In this document: piece after piece, positions 23,334-32,033 of the stretch | Layout: every line of letters starts with the position of its first letter | How positions within the stretch are numbered: the stretch's first letter is position 1 | From: an uncultured Lachnospiraceae bacterium | GTDB taxonomy: Bacteria; Bacillota; Clostridia; Lachnospirales; Lachnospiraceae | NCBI GenBank assembly: GCA_910584585.1 | Contig: CAJUBP010000044.1 | Span: 2,831-41,495, forward strand | Reading direction: 5' to 3' | DNA: 38,665 nucleotides | The notes under the pieces: generated by a model | Database searches by the model: none | Seen by the model: only the letters and a program-made list of their open reading frames with translations | What the model was told of the DNA's origin: nothing | Made by a program: the position numbers and the translations under genes

Positions 23334-23396
23334 GTAACTATTACACATTCTTACGGACTTTGCGGCAAGCGCAAAGTCCTGGACTGAACTGTTATA
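23334..23396. repeat. Long hairpin related to the 31-bp repeat
   Basis: On the minus strand it reads ATAACAGTTCAGTCC, then a perfect 10-bp stem GGACTTTGCG/CGCAAAGTCC, then an outer arm GTAATAGTTAC. The outer part resembles GTAACAGTTCAGCC of the 31-bp hairpins. It lies between the divergent DUF4190 and tex genes. Confidence 0.55.
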
Positions 23397-23518
23397 AGAA
23401 TTCCTGCAGCTGTATATAGAGTTCTTGATTTTTTGGAGAATATGAGATAAACTCTTCCATAGCGCAGGAAAGAAAAGACTTTTCTGCAAAAAGGGAAATG
23501 AGATAAGGAGATTACTCG

Positions 23519-25660
23519 ATGGATATTATTGCAAAATTAGCAGAAGAACTGAGCATCCGCAAGCAGCAGGCAGAAGCTGCGGTAAAGCTGATTGATGAGG
23601 GAAACACCATTCCCTTTATTTCCAGATACCGGAAAGAAGCCACCGGAGCCCTGAACGATGAAGTTCTGCGGAATCTCTACGAACGGCTGACTTATCTGCG
23701 GAATTTAGAAGAGAAAAAAGAGCAGGTGCTGTCCTCCATTGAAGAACAGGGCAAACTCACCCAGGAGTTAAAGCAGCAGATACTTTCAGCGGAAACTCTG
23801 GTGGCAGTGGAAGATTTATACCGTCCCTACCGGCCGAAACGGCGGACCAGGGCTACCATTGCCAAAGAAAAGGGATTAGAGCCCCTGGCAAACATTATTT
23901 TGCTGCAGATGACCGACAAGCCGCTGGAAAAAGAAGCGGAAGCATTCTTGAATCCGGAAAAAGGAGTGGAAACTGCGGAAGACGCCATTGCAGGGGCCAT
24001 GGATATTCTGGCGGAAAATATTTCAGATGAAGCAGATTACCGGAAATACATTCGTGACCTTACCATGCGCGCGGGCAAAATTATTTCCGCTGCCAAAGAC
24101 CCCCAAGCAGAGTCAGTGTATGAGATGTATTATGATTTTGAAGAAGGTCTTGCAAAGCTGGCAGGCCATAGGATTTTGGCTCTGAACCGGGGAGAGGCGG
24201 AAAAAGTGCTTACGGTAAAAGTGGAGGCTCCCGCAGAACAGATTTTGCAGTATCTGGAAAAGAAAACCATTTCCAGGGACAATCCCCATACAGCTCCGGC
24301 GTTAAAGGCTGCGGCGGAGGACAGCTATAAACGTCTGATTGCCCCGGCCATTGAACGGGAGATTCGGAATGAACTGACAGAGCGCGCCCAGGACGGCGCT
24401 ATCCGGGTGTTCGGAAAGAATTTAGAGCAGCTTCTCATGCAGCCGCCCATTGCCGGAAAAGTGGTATTGGGCTGGGACCCTGCCTTCCGCACCGGATGTA
24501 AGCTGGCTGTGGTGGATTCCACCGGAAAAGTGCTGGACACCACAGTTATTTATCCGACAGCGCCCCAGAATAAAGTGGAAGAGTCCAAGGCAGTATTGAA
24601 AAAGTTGATTCAAAAATACGGAATCTCCCTGATTTCTGTGGGAAACGGAACAGCTTCCCGGGAATCAGAAATGATTATTGTAGATTTGCTGAAAGAAATC
24701 CCTGCCCCGGTGCAGTATGTCATCGTAAATGAAGCGGGAGCCTCCGTATATTCCGCCAGCAAACTGGCTACGGAGGAATTTCCCAACTTTGACGTGGGCC
24801 AGAGAAGCGCGGCTTCCATTGCAAGACGCCTTCAGGATCCGCTGGCAGAACTGGTGAAAATTGACCCCAAGTCCATTGGGGTAGGCCAGTATCAGCATGA
24901 CATGAATCAGAAAAAACTAAGCGACGCATTAGGCGGCGTTGTGGAGGACTGCGTGAACAAAGTAGGCGTGGATCTGAATACGGCTTCCGCCTCCCTGTTA
25001 GAGTATATTTCCGGCATTACAAAGGTTATTGCCAAAAATATCGTAACTTACCGGGAAGAAAACGGCAGATTTCTCACCCGCGCCCAGCTATTAAAAGTGG
25101 CCAAGTTAGGGCCCAAAGCATATGAACAATGCGCGGGATTTATGCGTATTTCTGATGGAAAGAATCCATTGGACGGCACCAGCGTCCATCCGGAAAGCTA
25201 TGACGCTACGTTGAAGCTGCTGGAGAAACTGGGCTATCAGCCAGAAGATATCAGGGAAGGCAGGCTGGCGGGAATTTCCAGGAAAATATCCAACTACAAG
25301 AAATTAGCGGCGGAATTGGAAATCGGGGAAATGACTCTGCAGGATATTGTTAAGGAATTGGAAAAACCTGCAAGAGACCCCAGAGACGATATGCCCAAAC
25401 CCATTCTGCGCAGCGATGTACTGGAGATGAAAGATCTGACCCCGGGCATGATTCTGAAAGGAACGGTGCGCAACGTGATCGACTTCGGGGCATTTGTAGA
25501 TATCGGCGTCCATCAGGATGGACTGGTGCATATTTCACAGATGACAGAACGCTACATTAAGCATCCTCTGGAGGCAGTCAGTGTCGGGGATATTGTGGAA
25601 GTGAAAGTGATGAGCGTGGATTTGCAGAAAAAACGAATCCAGCTTACCATGAAGATCTGA
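23519..25660 (+). CDS. tex: Tex family RNA-binding transcription accessory protein
   Basis: A 713-residue cytoplasmic protein with the Tex layout: N-terminal helical domain (AVKLIDEGNTIPFISRYRKE, the Tex signature), YqgF-like RNase H fold in the middle (VVLGWDPAFRTGCKLAVVDS), helix-hairpin-helix (NTASASLLEYISGITKVIAK), and a C-terminal S1 domain (GMILKGTVRNVIDFGAFVDI, then GVHQDGLVHISQM). Tex affects transcription and toxin gene expression in several pathogens. ATG 23519 follows AAGGAGATTACTCG. Length is normal for the family. Confidence 0.95.
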   Translation: MDIIAKLAEELSIRKQQAEAAVKLIDEGNTIPFISRYRKEATGALNDEVLRNLYERLTYLRNLEEKKEQVLSSIEEQGKLTQELKQQILSAETLVAVEDLYRPYRPKRRTRATIAKEKGLEPLANIILLQMTDKPLEKEAEAFLNPEKGVETAEDAIAGAMDILAENISDEADYRKYIRDLTMRAGKIISAAKDPQAESVYEMYYDFEEGLAKLAGHRILALNRGEAEKVLTVKVEAPAEQILQYLEKKTISRDNPHTAPALKAAAEDSYKRLIAPAIEREIRNELTERAQDGAIRVFGKNLEQLLMQPPIAGKVVLGWDPAFRTGCKLAVVDSTGKVLDTTVIYPTAPQNKVEESKAVLKKLIQKYGISLISVGNGTASRESEMIIVDLLKEIPAPVQYVIVNEAGASVYSASKLATEEFPNFDVGQRSAASIARRLQDPLAELVKIDPKSIGVGQYQHDMNQKKLSDALGGVVEDCVNKVGVDLNTASASLLEYISGITKVIAKNIVTYREENGRFLTRAQLLKVAKLGPKAYEQCAGFMRISDGKNPLDGTSVHPESYDATLKLLEKLGYQPEDIREGRLAGISRKISNYKKLAAELEIGEMTLQDIVKELEKPARDPRDDMPKPILRSDVLEMKDLTPGMILKGTVRNVIDFGAFVDIGVHQDGLVHISQMTERYIKHPLEAVSVGDIVEVKVMSVDLQKKRIQLTMKI

Positions 25661-25784
25661 CAATTATGAAATAATATGTCTGTATCAGATGACAGCCGAA
25701 AGTAGACATTATGAAAAAATATGCCTGTGTCAGATGATAGCCGAAAGTATGACATTTTGAAAAATATGCCTGTTGACAGATGGA
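25660..25784 (+). repeat. 46-bp tandem repeats between tex and the rib leader
   Basis: Units begin at 25660, 25706 and about 25752 (pattern ACATTATGAAAAAATATGCC, TGTGTCAGATGATAGCCGAA, AGTA). The third is incomplete and altered so that CTGTGTCAGATGAT becomes CTGTTGACAGATGG, which contains the -35 box of the rib promoter. Confidence 0.85.
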
Positions 25785-25801
25785 GCAGGCAGGAGTAGAA
25801 T
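25773..25801 (+). promoter_or_regulatory. Promoter of the riboflavin operon
   Basis: Perfect TTGACA (25773-25778), a 17-bp spacer and TAGAAT (25796-25801), 20 bp upstream of the FMN riboswitch. Confidence 0.85.
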
Positions 25802-25821
25802 AGAACCGTAAACAAAATAGT

Positions 25822-25990
25822 GTTCTTCAGGGCAGGGTGACTTTTTCCGGCAGAATCATATTCACAGGATTCTGGAGAAGAGGAATTCCCGACCGACGGT
25901 GATACCCCAAGAGGGCAAGTCCGTGAGCCGCAAGGCATGATTTGGTGAGAATCCAAAACCGACAGTACAGTCTGGATGGGAGAAGAAAAG
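25822..25990 (+). ncRNA. FMN riboswitch (RFN element)
   Basis: All conserved RFN blocks are present in order: TTCTTCAGGGCAGGGTGA, AATTCCCGACCGACGGTGAT, CAAGTCCGTGAGCC, TGATTTGGTGAGAATCCAAA, ACCGACAGT and AGTCTGGATGGGAGAAGA. FMN binding shuts off downstream riboflavin genes. Stem P4-P5 has a short variable insert (GATACCCCAAGAGGG). It precedes ribU and the ribDE-BA-H cluster, exactly the expected regulon. Confidence 0.96.
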
Positions 25991-26014
25991 CATTTTTAAA
26001 TGTGCGTATTTTAT

Positions 26015-26046
26015 ATGCCCTGGATCTTTGGATTCAGGGCATTTTT
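26015..26046 (+). terminator. Expression-platform terminator of the FMN riboswitch
   Basis: ATGCCCTGGATC, loop TTTG, GATTCAGGGCAT followed by TTTTT. Placed 25 bp after the aptamer and 48 bp before ribU, it fits transcriptional attenuation: bound FMN lets it form. The alternative antiterminator pairing was not worked out. Confidence 0.85.
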
Positions 26047-26093
26047 AGATTCTGAAGACACGAAAATATTAAATTATAAAGGAGTGTTTGACT

Positions 26094-26753
26094 ATGAGTA
26101 CAAGGGACACAGCAGCAGGAAAACCAGCAAAACAGAGGGATATCTGGAAGATGACCATGACAGCCATGCTGTCGGCCATTGCGTTTCTTTTGATGTTTCT
26201 GGAATTTTCCGTTCCCATTATGCCGGCCTTTATCAAAATGGATTTGTCAGAGCTTCCGGCGCTGATAGGAGCATTTGCCATGGGGCCGGTCAGCGGGGCA
26301 ATGATTTGCCTGATTAAGAATCTGCTTCATCTGTTTATGACCACCACCGGAGGCGTGGGGGAATTGTCCAACTTTATCCTGGGAGCTGTGTTTGTGGTGC
26401 CGGCAGGCCTGATTTACCAGAAATGGAAAGGACGGAAAAGCGCCGTGGCAGGAGCGTTGGCAGGAGCCGTTTTGATGGCGTTTTTCAGTATTTTGTCCAA
26501 TTATTTTATTGTGTATCCCGTATATTATAACTTTATGCCGGAGGAAACAGTTCTGGCGGCTTATCAGATGATTTTTCCCGGTGTGAAAAATATGCTGCAG
26601 TGCCTGATTGTTTTCAATGCGCCCTTTACCTTCGTGAAAGGAGTGTTCAGCGTTGCGATTACTATGCTGGTTTATAAGCCGCTGTCACCGTTCCTGAAAG
26701 GAAATTACAGGAGAGCGGGAGCTGTGCGGAAGAACACAGGGTTTCATGCTTAG
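26094..26753 (+). CDS. ribU: Riboflavin ECF transporter S component
   Basis: A 219-residue membrane protein with six helices, starting with a polar N-tail then MTMTAMLSAIAFLLMFLEFS. The stretch KMDLSELPALIGAFAMGPVS is the RibU signature near the substrate site, and LLHLFMTTTGGVGELSNFIL follows. RibU binds riboflavin and works with the general EcfAA'T module, which is encoded elsewhere. ATG 26094 follows AAAGGAGTGTTTGACT. First gene after the FMN riboswitch. Confidence 0.93.
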   Translation: MSTRDTAAGKPAKQRDIWKMTMTAMLSAIAFLLMFLEFSVPIMPAFIKMDLSELPALIGAFAMGPVSGAMICLIKNLLHLFMTTTGGVGELSNFILGAVFVVPAGLIYQKWKGRKSAVAGALAGAVLMAFFSILSNYFIVYPVYYNFMPEETVLAAYQMIFPGVKNMLQCLIVFNAPFTFVKGVFSVAITMLVYKPLSPFLKGNYRRAGAVRKNTGFHA

Positions 26754-26777
26754 CAGCGATTTTAGGAGAGGAAAGAT

Positions 26778-27926
26778 ATGCGGAAGAATCAAACTCCGGA
26801 AGATTATATGCGGCAGGCGTTGCAGCTTGCGAGGAAGGGGGAGGGAAAGGTGTCCCCGAATCCCATGGTTGGCTGTGTGGCAGTAAAGGACGGGGCTGTT
26901 ATTGCTGCGGGCTGTCATGAGAAATACGGCGGGTTCCATGCGGAGCGCAATGCCTTGTTAAATTGCAAAGAGGATCCAGAAGGAGCGGAATTGTATGTGA
27001 CGCTGGAGCCTTGCTGCCACTATGGCAAGACGCCGCCCTGCACGGAAATTATTATAGAAAAGAAAATCAAGAAGGTCTATGTAGGCTGCCTGGATTCCAA
27101 TCCGAAGGTGGCCGGGAATGGCGTCCGGATATTGCGGGAGCATGGAATTGCAGTGGAAACCGGTATTTTGGAGCAGGAATGCAGAGATTTGAATGAAGTG
27201 TTTTTTCATTATATGGAGACAAAAACGCCTTTTCTGGCCATGAAATACGCCATGACTCTGGATGGGAAAATTGCCTGTGAATCGGGGGATTCCAAATGGG
27301 TGACAGGAGAAGATTCCAGAAATTATGTGCAGCGCCTGAGGAACCGTTACCGGGGAATTATGGCAGGCATCGGAACCGTTCTGGCAGACGATCCCATGCT
27401 GAACTGCCGGATGGAAGGCGGACGAAACCCGGTGCGGATTATCTGTGATTCCAGACTTCGGATTCCCCAAGGCAGCCAGATTGTGAAAACTGCCTCTGAG
27501 ATAGAAACAATTGTGGCATGGAGTCCAAACAGGGCCCTTGCCTGGAGAGAGCAGGGAATAGACAAAACTTTAGAAGAGAAAAAGCAGGCTTTGGAACGCA
27601 GCGGAGTAATCCTTCTGGAAGTTCCCCCGAAAGAAAACGGAGAATTGGATCTTTCTCATTTGCTGAGACAGTTGGGAGAACGGGGCGTCGACAGTATTTT
27701 GCTGGAGGGCGGCGGAACCCTCAACGCATCTGCGCTGACGGAAAATCTGGTACAGCGCGTCTATGCTTTTATTGCCCCCAAGCTGGTGGCCGGAGCAAAC
27801 GCCAAATCTCCCATTGAAGGCGCCGGCATTCCCCGCATGAAAGACGCAGTCGCTTTGGAGGATGTGGAAGTTATGAGGTTTGGCGATGACATATGCATGA
27901 CCGGCAAAGTTGCCAAGCAGAGGTGA
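26778..27926 (+). CDS. ribD: Bifunctional riboflavin deaminase/reductase RibD
   Basis: Carries out the deamination and reduction steps of the riboflavin pathway. The 382-residue protein has an N-terminal deaminase (VSPNPMVGCVAVKDG, HAERNAL zinc ligand, ACGHT-type LEPCCHYGKTPPCTE) and a C-terminal reductase (AMTLDGKIACESGDSKWVTG, LADDPMLNCR, SILLEGGGTLNAS). ATG 26778 follows GGAGAGGAAAGAT. 24 bp separate it from ribU. Confidence 0.96.
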   Translation: MRKNQTPEDYMRQALQLARKGEGKVSPNPMVGCVAVKDGAVIAAGCHEKYGGFHAERNALLNCKEDPEGAELYVTLEPCCHYGKTPPCTEIIIEKKIKKVYVGCLDSNPKVAGNGVRILREHGIAVETGILEQECRDLNEVFFHYMETKTPFLAMKYAMTLDGKIACESGDSKWVTGEDSRNYVQRLRNRYRGIMAGIGTVLADDPMLNCRMEGGRNPVRIICDSRLRIPQGSQIVKTASEIETIVAWSPNRALAWREQGIDKTLEEKKQALERSGVILLEVPPKENGELDLSHLLRQLGERGVDSILLEGGGTLNASALTENLVQRVYAFIAPKLVAGANAKSPIEGAGIPRMKDAVALEDVEVMRFGDDICMTGKVAKQR

Positions 27927-28040
27927 AAACCGATGTCGCCTGTCCGCCTTAGCGTGTGTCGTAACATGATACATAAAAAATAAGATTGCGCGTACCTTTT
28001 TCCGAAAGCAGGAACATATATGCGCAGACGGGAGGAAAAT

Positions 28041-28691
28041 TTGTTTACCGGAATTATAGAAGAAACAGGACAACTCTGTGAAATCAAAAAAGAAACCCTG
28101 TCCGCCAGAATAAAAATCCGCTGCCGAAAAGTCCTGGAAGGAACGAAAATCGGCGACAGCATAGCCGTCAATGGAATCTGCCTTACGGTGACTTCCCTGG
28201 CAAAAGATGGATTTACGGCGGACGTAATGGCGGAAACCATGCGCCGCAGCAGCCTGTCAGAGCTGAAAATTCCCGGAACCGTGAATCTGGAGCGGGCCAT
28301 GGCGGCAGACGGAAGATTCGGCGGCCATATCGTTTCCGGCCACATTGACGGAACAGGAACGATTACAGGAATCCGGCAGGAGGAAAATGCGGTCTGGTAT
28401 GCCGTTGCGGCAGAACCAAAACTGCTCCGCTATATTGTAGAAAAAGGCTCTGTGGCGTTAGACGGCATCAGCCTCACCGTGGCCAAAGTGACAAACCAGG
28501 ACTTTCAGGTATCTGTCATTCCCCACACCCGCCAGGAAACGGCGCTAACAGAGAAACGGCCGGGAAGCCTTGTCAATATTGAATGTGATGTCATTGGAAA
28601 ATATGTGGAGAAACTTCTCACAGGCGCGGAACCGGAGGAAAAGAAGTCAAATCTAACGGAAAGTTTTTTGATGGAACACGGGTTTTTATAA
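28041..28691 (+). CDS. ribE: Riboflavin synthase alpha chain, TTG start
   Basis: Dismutates two lumazines to riboflavin. The 216-residue protein has two tandem lumazine-binding barrels (FTGIIEETGQL, VNGICLTVTSLAKDGFTADV; then GGHIVSGHIDGTGTI, ALDGISLTVAKVTNQDFQVS). The start is chosen as TTG 28041 because the family begins M-F-T-G-I-I-E and GGAGG lies 7-11 bp upstream; the in-frame ATG 28020 would give a longer, atypical N-terminus and lacks a site. Confidence 0.94.
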   Translation: MFTGIIEETGQLCEIKKETLSARIKIRCRKVLEGTKIGDSIAVNGICLTVTSLAKDGFTADVMAETMRRSSLSELKIPGTVNLERAMAADGRFGGHIVSGHIDGTGTITGIRQEENAVWYAVAAEPKLLRYIVEKGSVALDGISLTVAKVTNQDFQVSVIPHTRQETALTEKRPGSLVNIECDVIGKYVEKLLTGAEPEEKKSNLTESFLMEHGFL

Positions 28692-28703
28692 AAATTCCCA
28701 GCC

Positions 28704-28773
28704 GGTTCATAAATACCCATATACTGGCGTACTGCGGTTCATAAATACCCATACACTAGCGTACTGCGGTTCA
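28704..28773 (+). repeat. Two 32-bp tandem repeats before ribBA
   Basis: GGTTCATAAATACCCATATA then CTGGCGTACTGC (28704-28735) is repeated with two changes at 28736-28767, and GGTTCA begins a third unit. It lies in the 148-bp gap between ribE and ribBA. No function is evident. Confidence 0.9.
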
Positions 28774-28839
28774 GAGAATTCAGCAGTGTGTTTTGGCACA
28801 GCATCAGACTTGACAGGAAGTCAGAAAGGAAGAAATAAG

Positions 28840-30042
28840 ATGAGTAAAAAAATGGATACTATTCCACAGGCAATTGAAGATATCAGACAGGGAAAAATTA
28901 TTATGGTAATTGACGATCCAGACAGAGAAAACGAAGGGGATTTTATCTGCGCCGCCGAATTTGCCACGCCGGAAAATATCAACTTCATGGCAACCCACGG
29001 AAAAGGCCTGATCTGTATGCCCATGAGCAAAGAATTATGCCAAAAGCTGGGCTTAAAGCAGATGGTGGAACAGAACACGGACAACCACCAGACCGCCTTT
29101 ACCGTGTCCATTGACGGCGTCAATACAGACACAGGAATTTCCGCTTTTGAGCGTTCCGAAACAGCTCTGGCAGCCGTAAAAGACGATGCGAAGCCGGAGG
29201 ATTTCCGCAGGCCGGGCCATATGTTTCCCTTAGAATCCAGAGAGGGAGGGGTTCTGAAACGCACCGGCCATACAGAAGCCACGGTAGATTTGGCGGTTCT
29301 GGCCGGATTAAAGCCCAGCGGCCTCTGCTGTGAGATCATGCGGGAAGACGGGACCATGATGCGCACCACAGAACTGCTGGAACTGGCAGAAAAATTTCAG
29401 ATGACGGTTATTACTATTGCGGATCTGGTGCGTTACCGGATGGAGACTGACAGCCTGATCCGCCAGGAAGCGCATGCCAAACTGCCCACAAAATACGGAG
29501 AATTTGAAATTTTCGGTTATGTGAACAAATTAAACGGAGAACACCATGTGGCGCTGACAATGGGAGACGTTGCCGGCAAAGAACCGGTGCTGTGCCGCGT
29601 CCATTCCGAATGCCTCACTGGGGATGTGTTCGGTTCCGGCCGCTGCGACTGCGGAGAACAGCTGGACGCAGCCATGAAAGCCATAGCAGAGGAAAGCCGC
29701 GGGATTCTTCTGTATATGCGCCAGGAGGGCCGGGGAATCGGCTTGATCAATAAGTTAAAAGCCTATGAACTGCAGGAAAAAGGTCTTGACACCGTGGAAG
29801 CCAACGTAGAGCTGGGCTTTGCGCCGGACCTGCGGGATTATGGAATCGGAGCGCAGATTCTCCATGATTTAGGCGCTGAAAAGCTCCGTCTGCTGACCAA
29901 TAACCCCAAGAAAATCACAGGGCTTTCCGGCTATGGCATTTCCATTGAAGAGCGGGTGCCCATTCAGATGCCGGCCAAAAAAACAGACGTTTTTTACCTG
30001 AAAACCAAGCAGAGCAAAATGCAGCATATGACCAATTACTGA
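28840..30042 (+). CDS. ribBA: Bifunctional RibBA: DHBP synthase and GTP cyclohydrolase II
   Basis: Makes both starting materials of riboflavin. The 400-residue fusion has DHBP synthase first (IMVIDDPDRENEGDFICAAE, RPGHMFPLESREGGVLKRTG, HTEATVDLAVLAGL) and GTP cyclohydrolase II from about residue 205 (VHSECLTGDVFGSGRCDCGE zinc site, RQEGRGIGLINKL). ATG 28840 follows AAAGGAAGAAATAAG. Confidence 0.96.
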   Translation: MSKKMDTIPQAIEDIRQGKIIMVIDDPDRENEGDFICAAEFATPENINFMATHGKGLICMPMSKELCQKLGLKQMVEQNTDNHQTAFTVSIDGVNTDTGISAFERSETALAAVKDDAKPEDFRRPGHMFPLESREGGVLKRTGHTEATVDLAVLAGLKPSGLCCEIMREDGTMMRTTELLELAEKFQMTVITIADLVRYRMETDSLIRQEAHAKLPTKYGEFEIFGYVNKLNGEHHVALTMGDVAGKEPVLCRVHSECLTGDVFGSGRCDCGEQLDAAMKAIAEESRGILLYMRQEGRGIGLINKLKAYELQEKGLDTVEANVELGFAPDLRDYGIGAQILHDLGAEKLRLLTNNPKKITGLSGYGISIEERVPIQMPAKKTDVFYLKTKQSKMQHMTNY

Positions 30043-30095
30043 TCGGATTTGTAAAAAGTCCGTAAATAAATAACGATAGGGAAAAGGAGAAAATT

Positions 30096-30560
30096 ATGCG
30101 AGTATTAGAAGGAAACGTAGTAGCAAACGGAACAAAAGTGGGAATTGTGGCGTCCAGGTTCAATGAATTTATCGTATCCAAACTGGTAGGCGGCGCTCAG
30201 GACGCCTTAATCCGCCATGGCGTCAGCGATGACGATATCACTCTGGCATGGGTGCCTGGGGCTTTCGAAATTCCACTGACGGCTCAGAAAATGGCAGAAA
30301 CCGGCAACTACGACGCAGTCATTTGCCTGGGCGCCGTCATCAAAGGGGCCACCACCCATTACGATTATGTCTGCGCAGAAGTCAGCAAAGGCGTGGCAGC
30401 CGTAGGGTTAAAGACAGAAATTCCTGTGATTTTCGGCGTAGTTACCACAGATAACATTGAGCAGGCCATTGAGCGCGCCGGAACCAAAGCCGGAAATAAG
30501 GGCTATGACGCGGCATGTACGGCCATTGAGATGGTGAATCTGATTCAGAGTATGAAATAA
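30096..30560 (+). CDS. ribH: 6,7-dimethyl-8-ribityllumazine synthase
   Basis: Joins the RibBA and RibD products to lumazine. The 154-residue protein shows VGIVASRFNEFIVSKLVGGA, WVPGAFEIPLTAQKMA, CLGAVIKGATTHYDYVC and PVIFGVVTTDNIEQAIERAG, all family hallmarks. Normal length. ATG 30096 follows AAAAGGAGAAAATT. Last gene of the operon. Confidence 0.96.
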   Translation: MRVLEGNVVANGTKVGIVASRFNEFIVSKLVGGAQDALIRHGVSDDDITLAWVPGAFEIPLTAQKMAETGNYDAVICLGAVIKGATTHYDYVCAEVSKGVAAVGLKTEIPVIFGVVTTDNIEQAIERAGTKAGNKGYDAACTAIEMVNLIQSMK

Positions 30561-30880
30561 CGGTAATACTTGTGAAAAAGCGGCGTTTTTTATGGCCGCA
30601 TATAGGTTTAGGAAATAGAAGGAGTTGTTGTGAAATTACGGCAGCCGTGAAAGGATAGGAACGGCTGTAAATTGTATTTCATGGCGGCTCCTGGTTTTTT
30701 AATTTGGTTGACAGCTGTAATACATATAAAATATAATATAAATTGGAATGCCTGCCGGTTGGTTCATGAGGGCATTTCCGATCTGCATTGCATGAGCGAT
30801 GAATATCTGGCAGAAGAACTGGAATTAGAATACAGAGAGAAAAATGAAAGTCAGCAAAACCAGCGCATGTGAAAAACTTC
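30561..30880. other. Gap after ribH with no firm gene
   Basis: A hairpin GCGGC/GGCCGC at about 30580-30600 has T-rich loop rather than tail. A 66-codon frame at 30672-30872 ends MSDEYLAEELELEYREKN, which looks protein-like in its last half, but I see no ribosome site or family. It could be the 3' end of a lost gene. Confidence 0.4.
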
Positions 30881-30909
30881 TTGTACTGTTTATCCGAACA
30901 TAGTATAAT
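30881..30909 (+). promoter_or_regulatory. Promoter of the YcxB-like gene
   Basis: TTGTAC (30881-30886), a 17-bp spacer and a perfect TATAAT (30904-30909), 31 bp before the ATG. Confidence 0.78.
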
Positions 30910-30940
30910 ATGACGAAAGCGAAGAAAAGGAGTATACAAA

Positions 30941-31450
30941 ATGTCAGTAGAATTTGATACAACCATCACAGAGAAGGATATGTACCAGTTTAACCTGTAC
31001 CATGCTTATCACGGGTTCCAGGGCATTGCGGCCACCCTTGTGGGGGTATGGGTGCTGATTATGGCGGCAGTCACTTTCGGAAAAGTAGAGATTATGTATA
31101 CCCTGCTGTATCTGGTATTCGGGGTGGTATTTCTGGTCTATGTGCCCGTAAGCCTTAACCTGCGCTCCAAACAGCAGATCAGAAGTTCCGAGATTTTAAA
31201 ACAGGCTCTTCACTATAAAATCGACGATACAGGAGTCCACGTTTCCCAGGGGGAAGAAACCGCTGATTTGGAATGGAAGCAGATCTATAAGATGGCAGCC
31301 ACCAAGAACAGTTTGCTCATCTACAGCAACCGTGTCAACGCCTATGTCATTCCCCGGAAAGCAATGGGGGAACAATATGAGAAAGTAGTGGGTCTTGCCG
31401 TTAACCATCTGGAAGGCTACCGCCTGAAGCTGAATCCCTTTCATATTTAA
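30941..31450 (+). CDS. YcxB-like membrane protein
   Basis: A 169-residue protein with two helices (about 28-45 and 50-72, VMYTLLYLVFGVVFLVYVPV region) and a C-terminal YcxB-like beta domain: YKIDDTGVHVSQGEETADLE, WKQIYKMAATKNSLLIY, YVIPRKAMG. The family is widespread with no known activity. ATG 30941 follows AAAAGGAGTATACAAA. Confidence 0.82.
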   Translation: MSVEFDTTITEKDMYQFNLYHAYHGFQGIAATLVGVWVLIMAAVTFGKVEIMYTLLYLVFGVVFLVYVPVSLNLRSKQQIRSSEILKQALHYKIDDTGVHVSQGEETADLEWKQIYKMAATKNSLLIYSNRVNAYVIPRKAMGEQYEKVVGLAVNHLEGYRLKLNPFHI

Positions 31451-31544
31451 GAGATTTATTTGCTGTATTATTTGAAAAGCAAATATCCGTTGGTAAATGA
31501 TTCGGCTCACGGGTATCAAAACAATAAGAAACCGAGGGTATCAT

Positions 31545-31979
31545 ATGACGAAAACAGAAACATTTTCCCCGGAAGAAACTTTCCGGTTGGGACAGAAAAT
31601 AGGAGAGCAAGCCAGACCAGGAGAATTATATACCTTAATCGGGGACTTAGGCGCCGGCAAAACCGTGCTGACCCAGGGCATAGCAAGAGGGCTTGGAATC
31701 GAAGAACCTGTCAGCAGCCCTACGTTTACCATAGTGCAGGTCTATGAGGAAGGCAGAATGCCTTTCTATCATTTTGATGTCTATCGCATCGGGGACGTGG
31801 AAGAGATGGAAGAAATCGGTTACGAAGATTATTTTTACGGACAGGGCATTACCCTGATCGAATGGGCCAATCTGATAGAAGAAATCCTTCCAAAACACTA
31901 CCGGGAGATCAGGATCGAGAAAGATTTGGAACGGGGATTTGACTACCGCAGGATTACAGTAAGCGAGGTGGCAGGCTGA
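31545..31979 (+). CDS. tsaE: tRNA t6A biosynthesis ATPase TsaE
   Basis: ATPase that resets the TsaB-TsaD complex during t6A formation at tRNA position 37. The 144-residue protein has the P-loop GDLGAGKTVLTQGIARGLGI, SSPTFTIVQVYE, HFDVYRIGD and ITLIEWANLIEEILP. ATG 31545 is chosen on protein homology; the upstream site is weak (CCGAGGGTATC). Confidence 0.95.
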   Translation: MTKTETFSPEETFRLGQKIGEQARPGELYTLIGDLGAGKTVLTQGIARGLGIEEPVSSPTFTIVQVYEEGRMPFYHFDVYRIGDVEEMEEIGYEDYFYGQGITLIEWANLIEEILPKHYREIRIEKDLERGFDYRRITVSEVAG

Positions 31980-32033
31980 AAGAATTTCATTGCCTGCCTG
32001 TGCCAAAGCGAAGGGAAAGGAATGTAGATTGAA

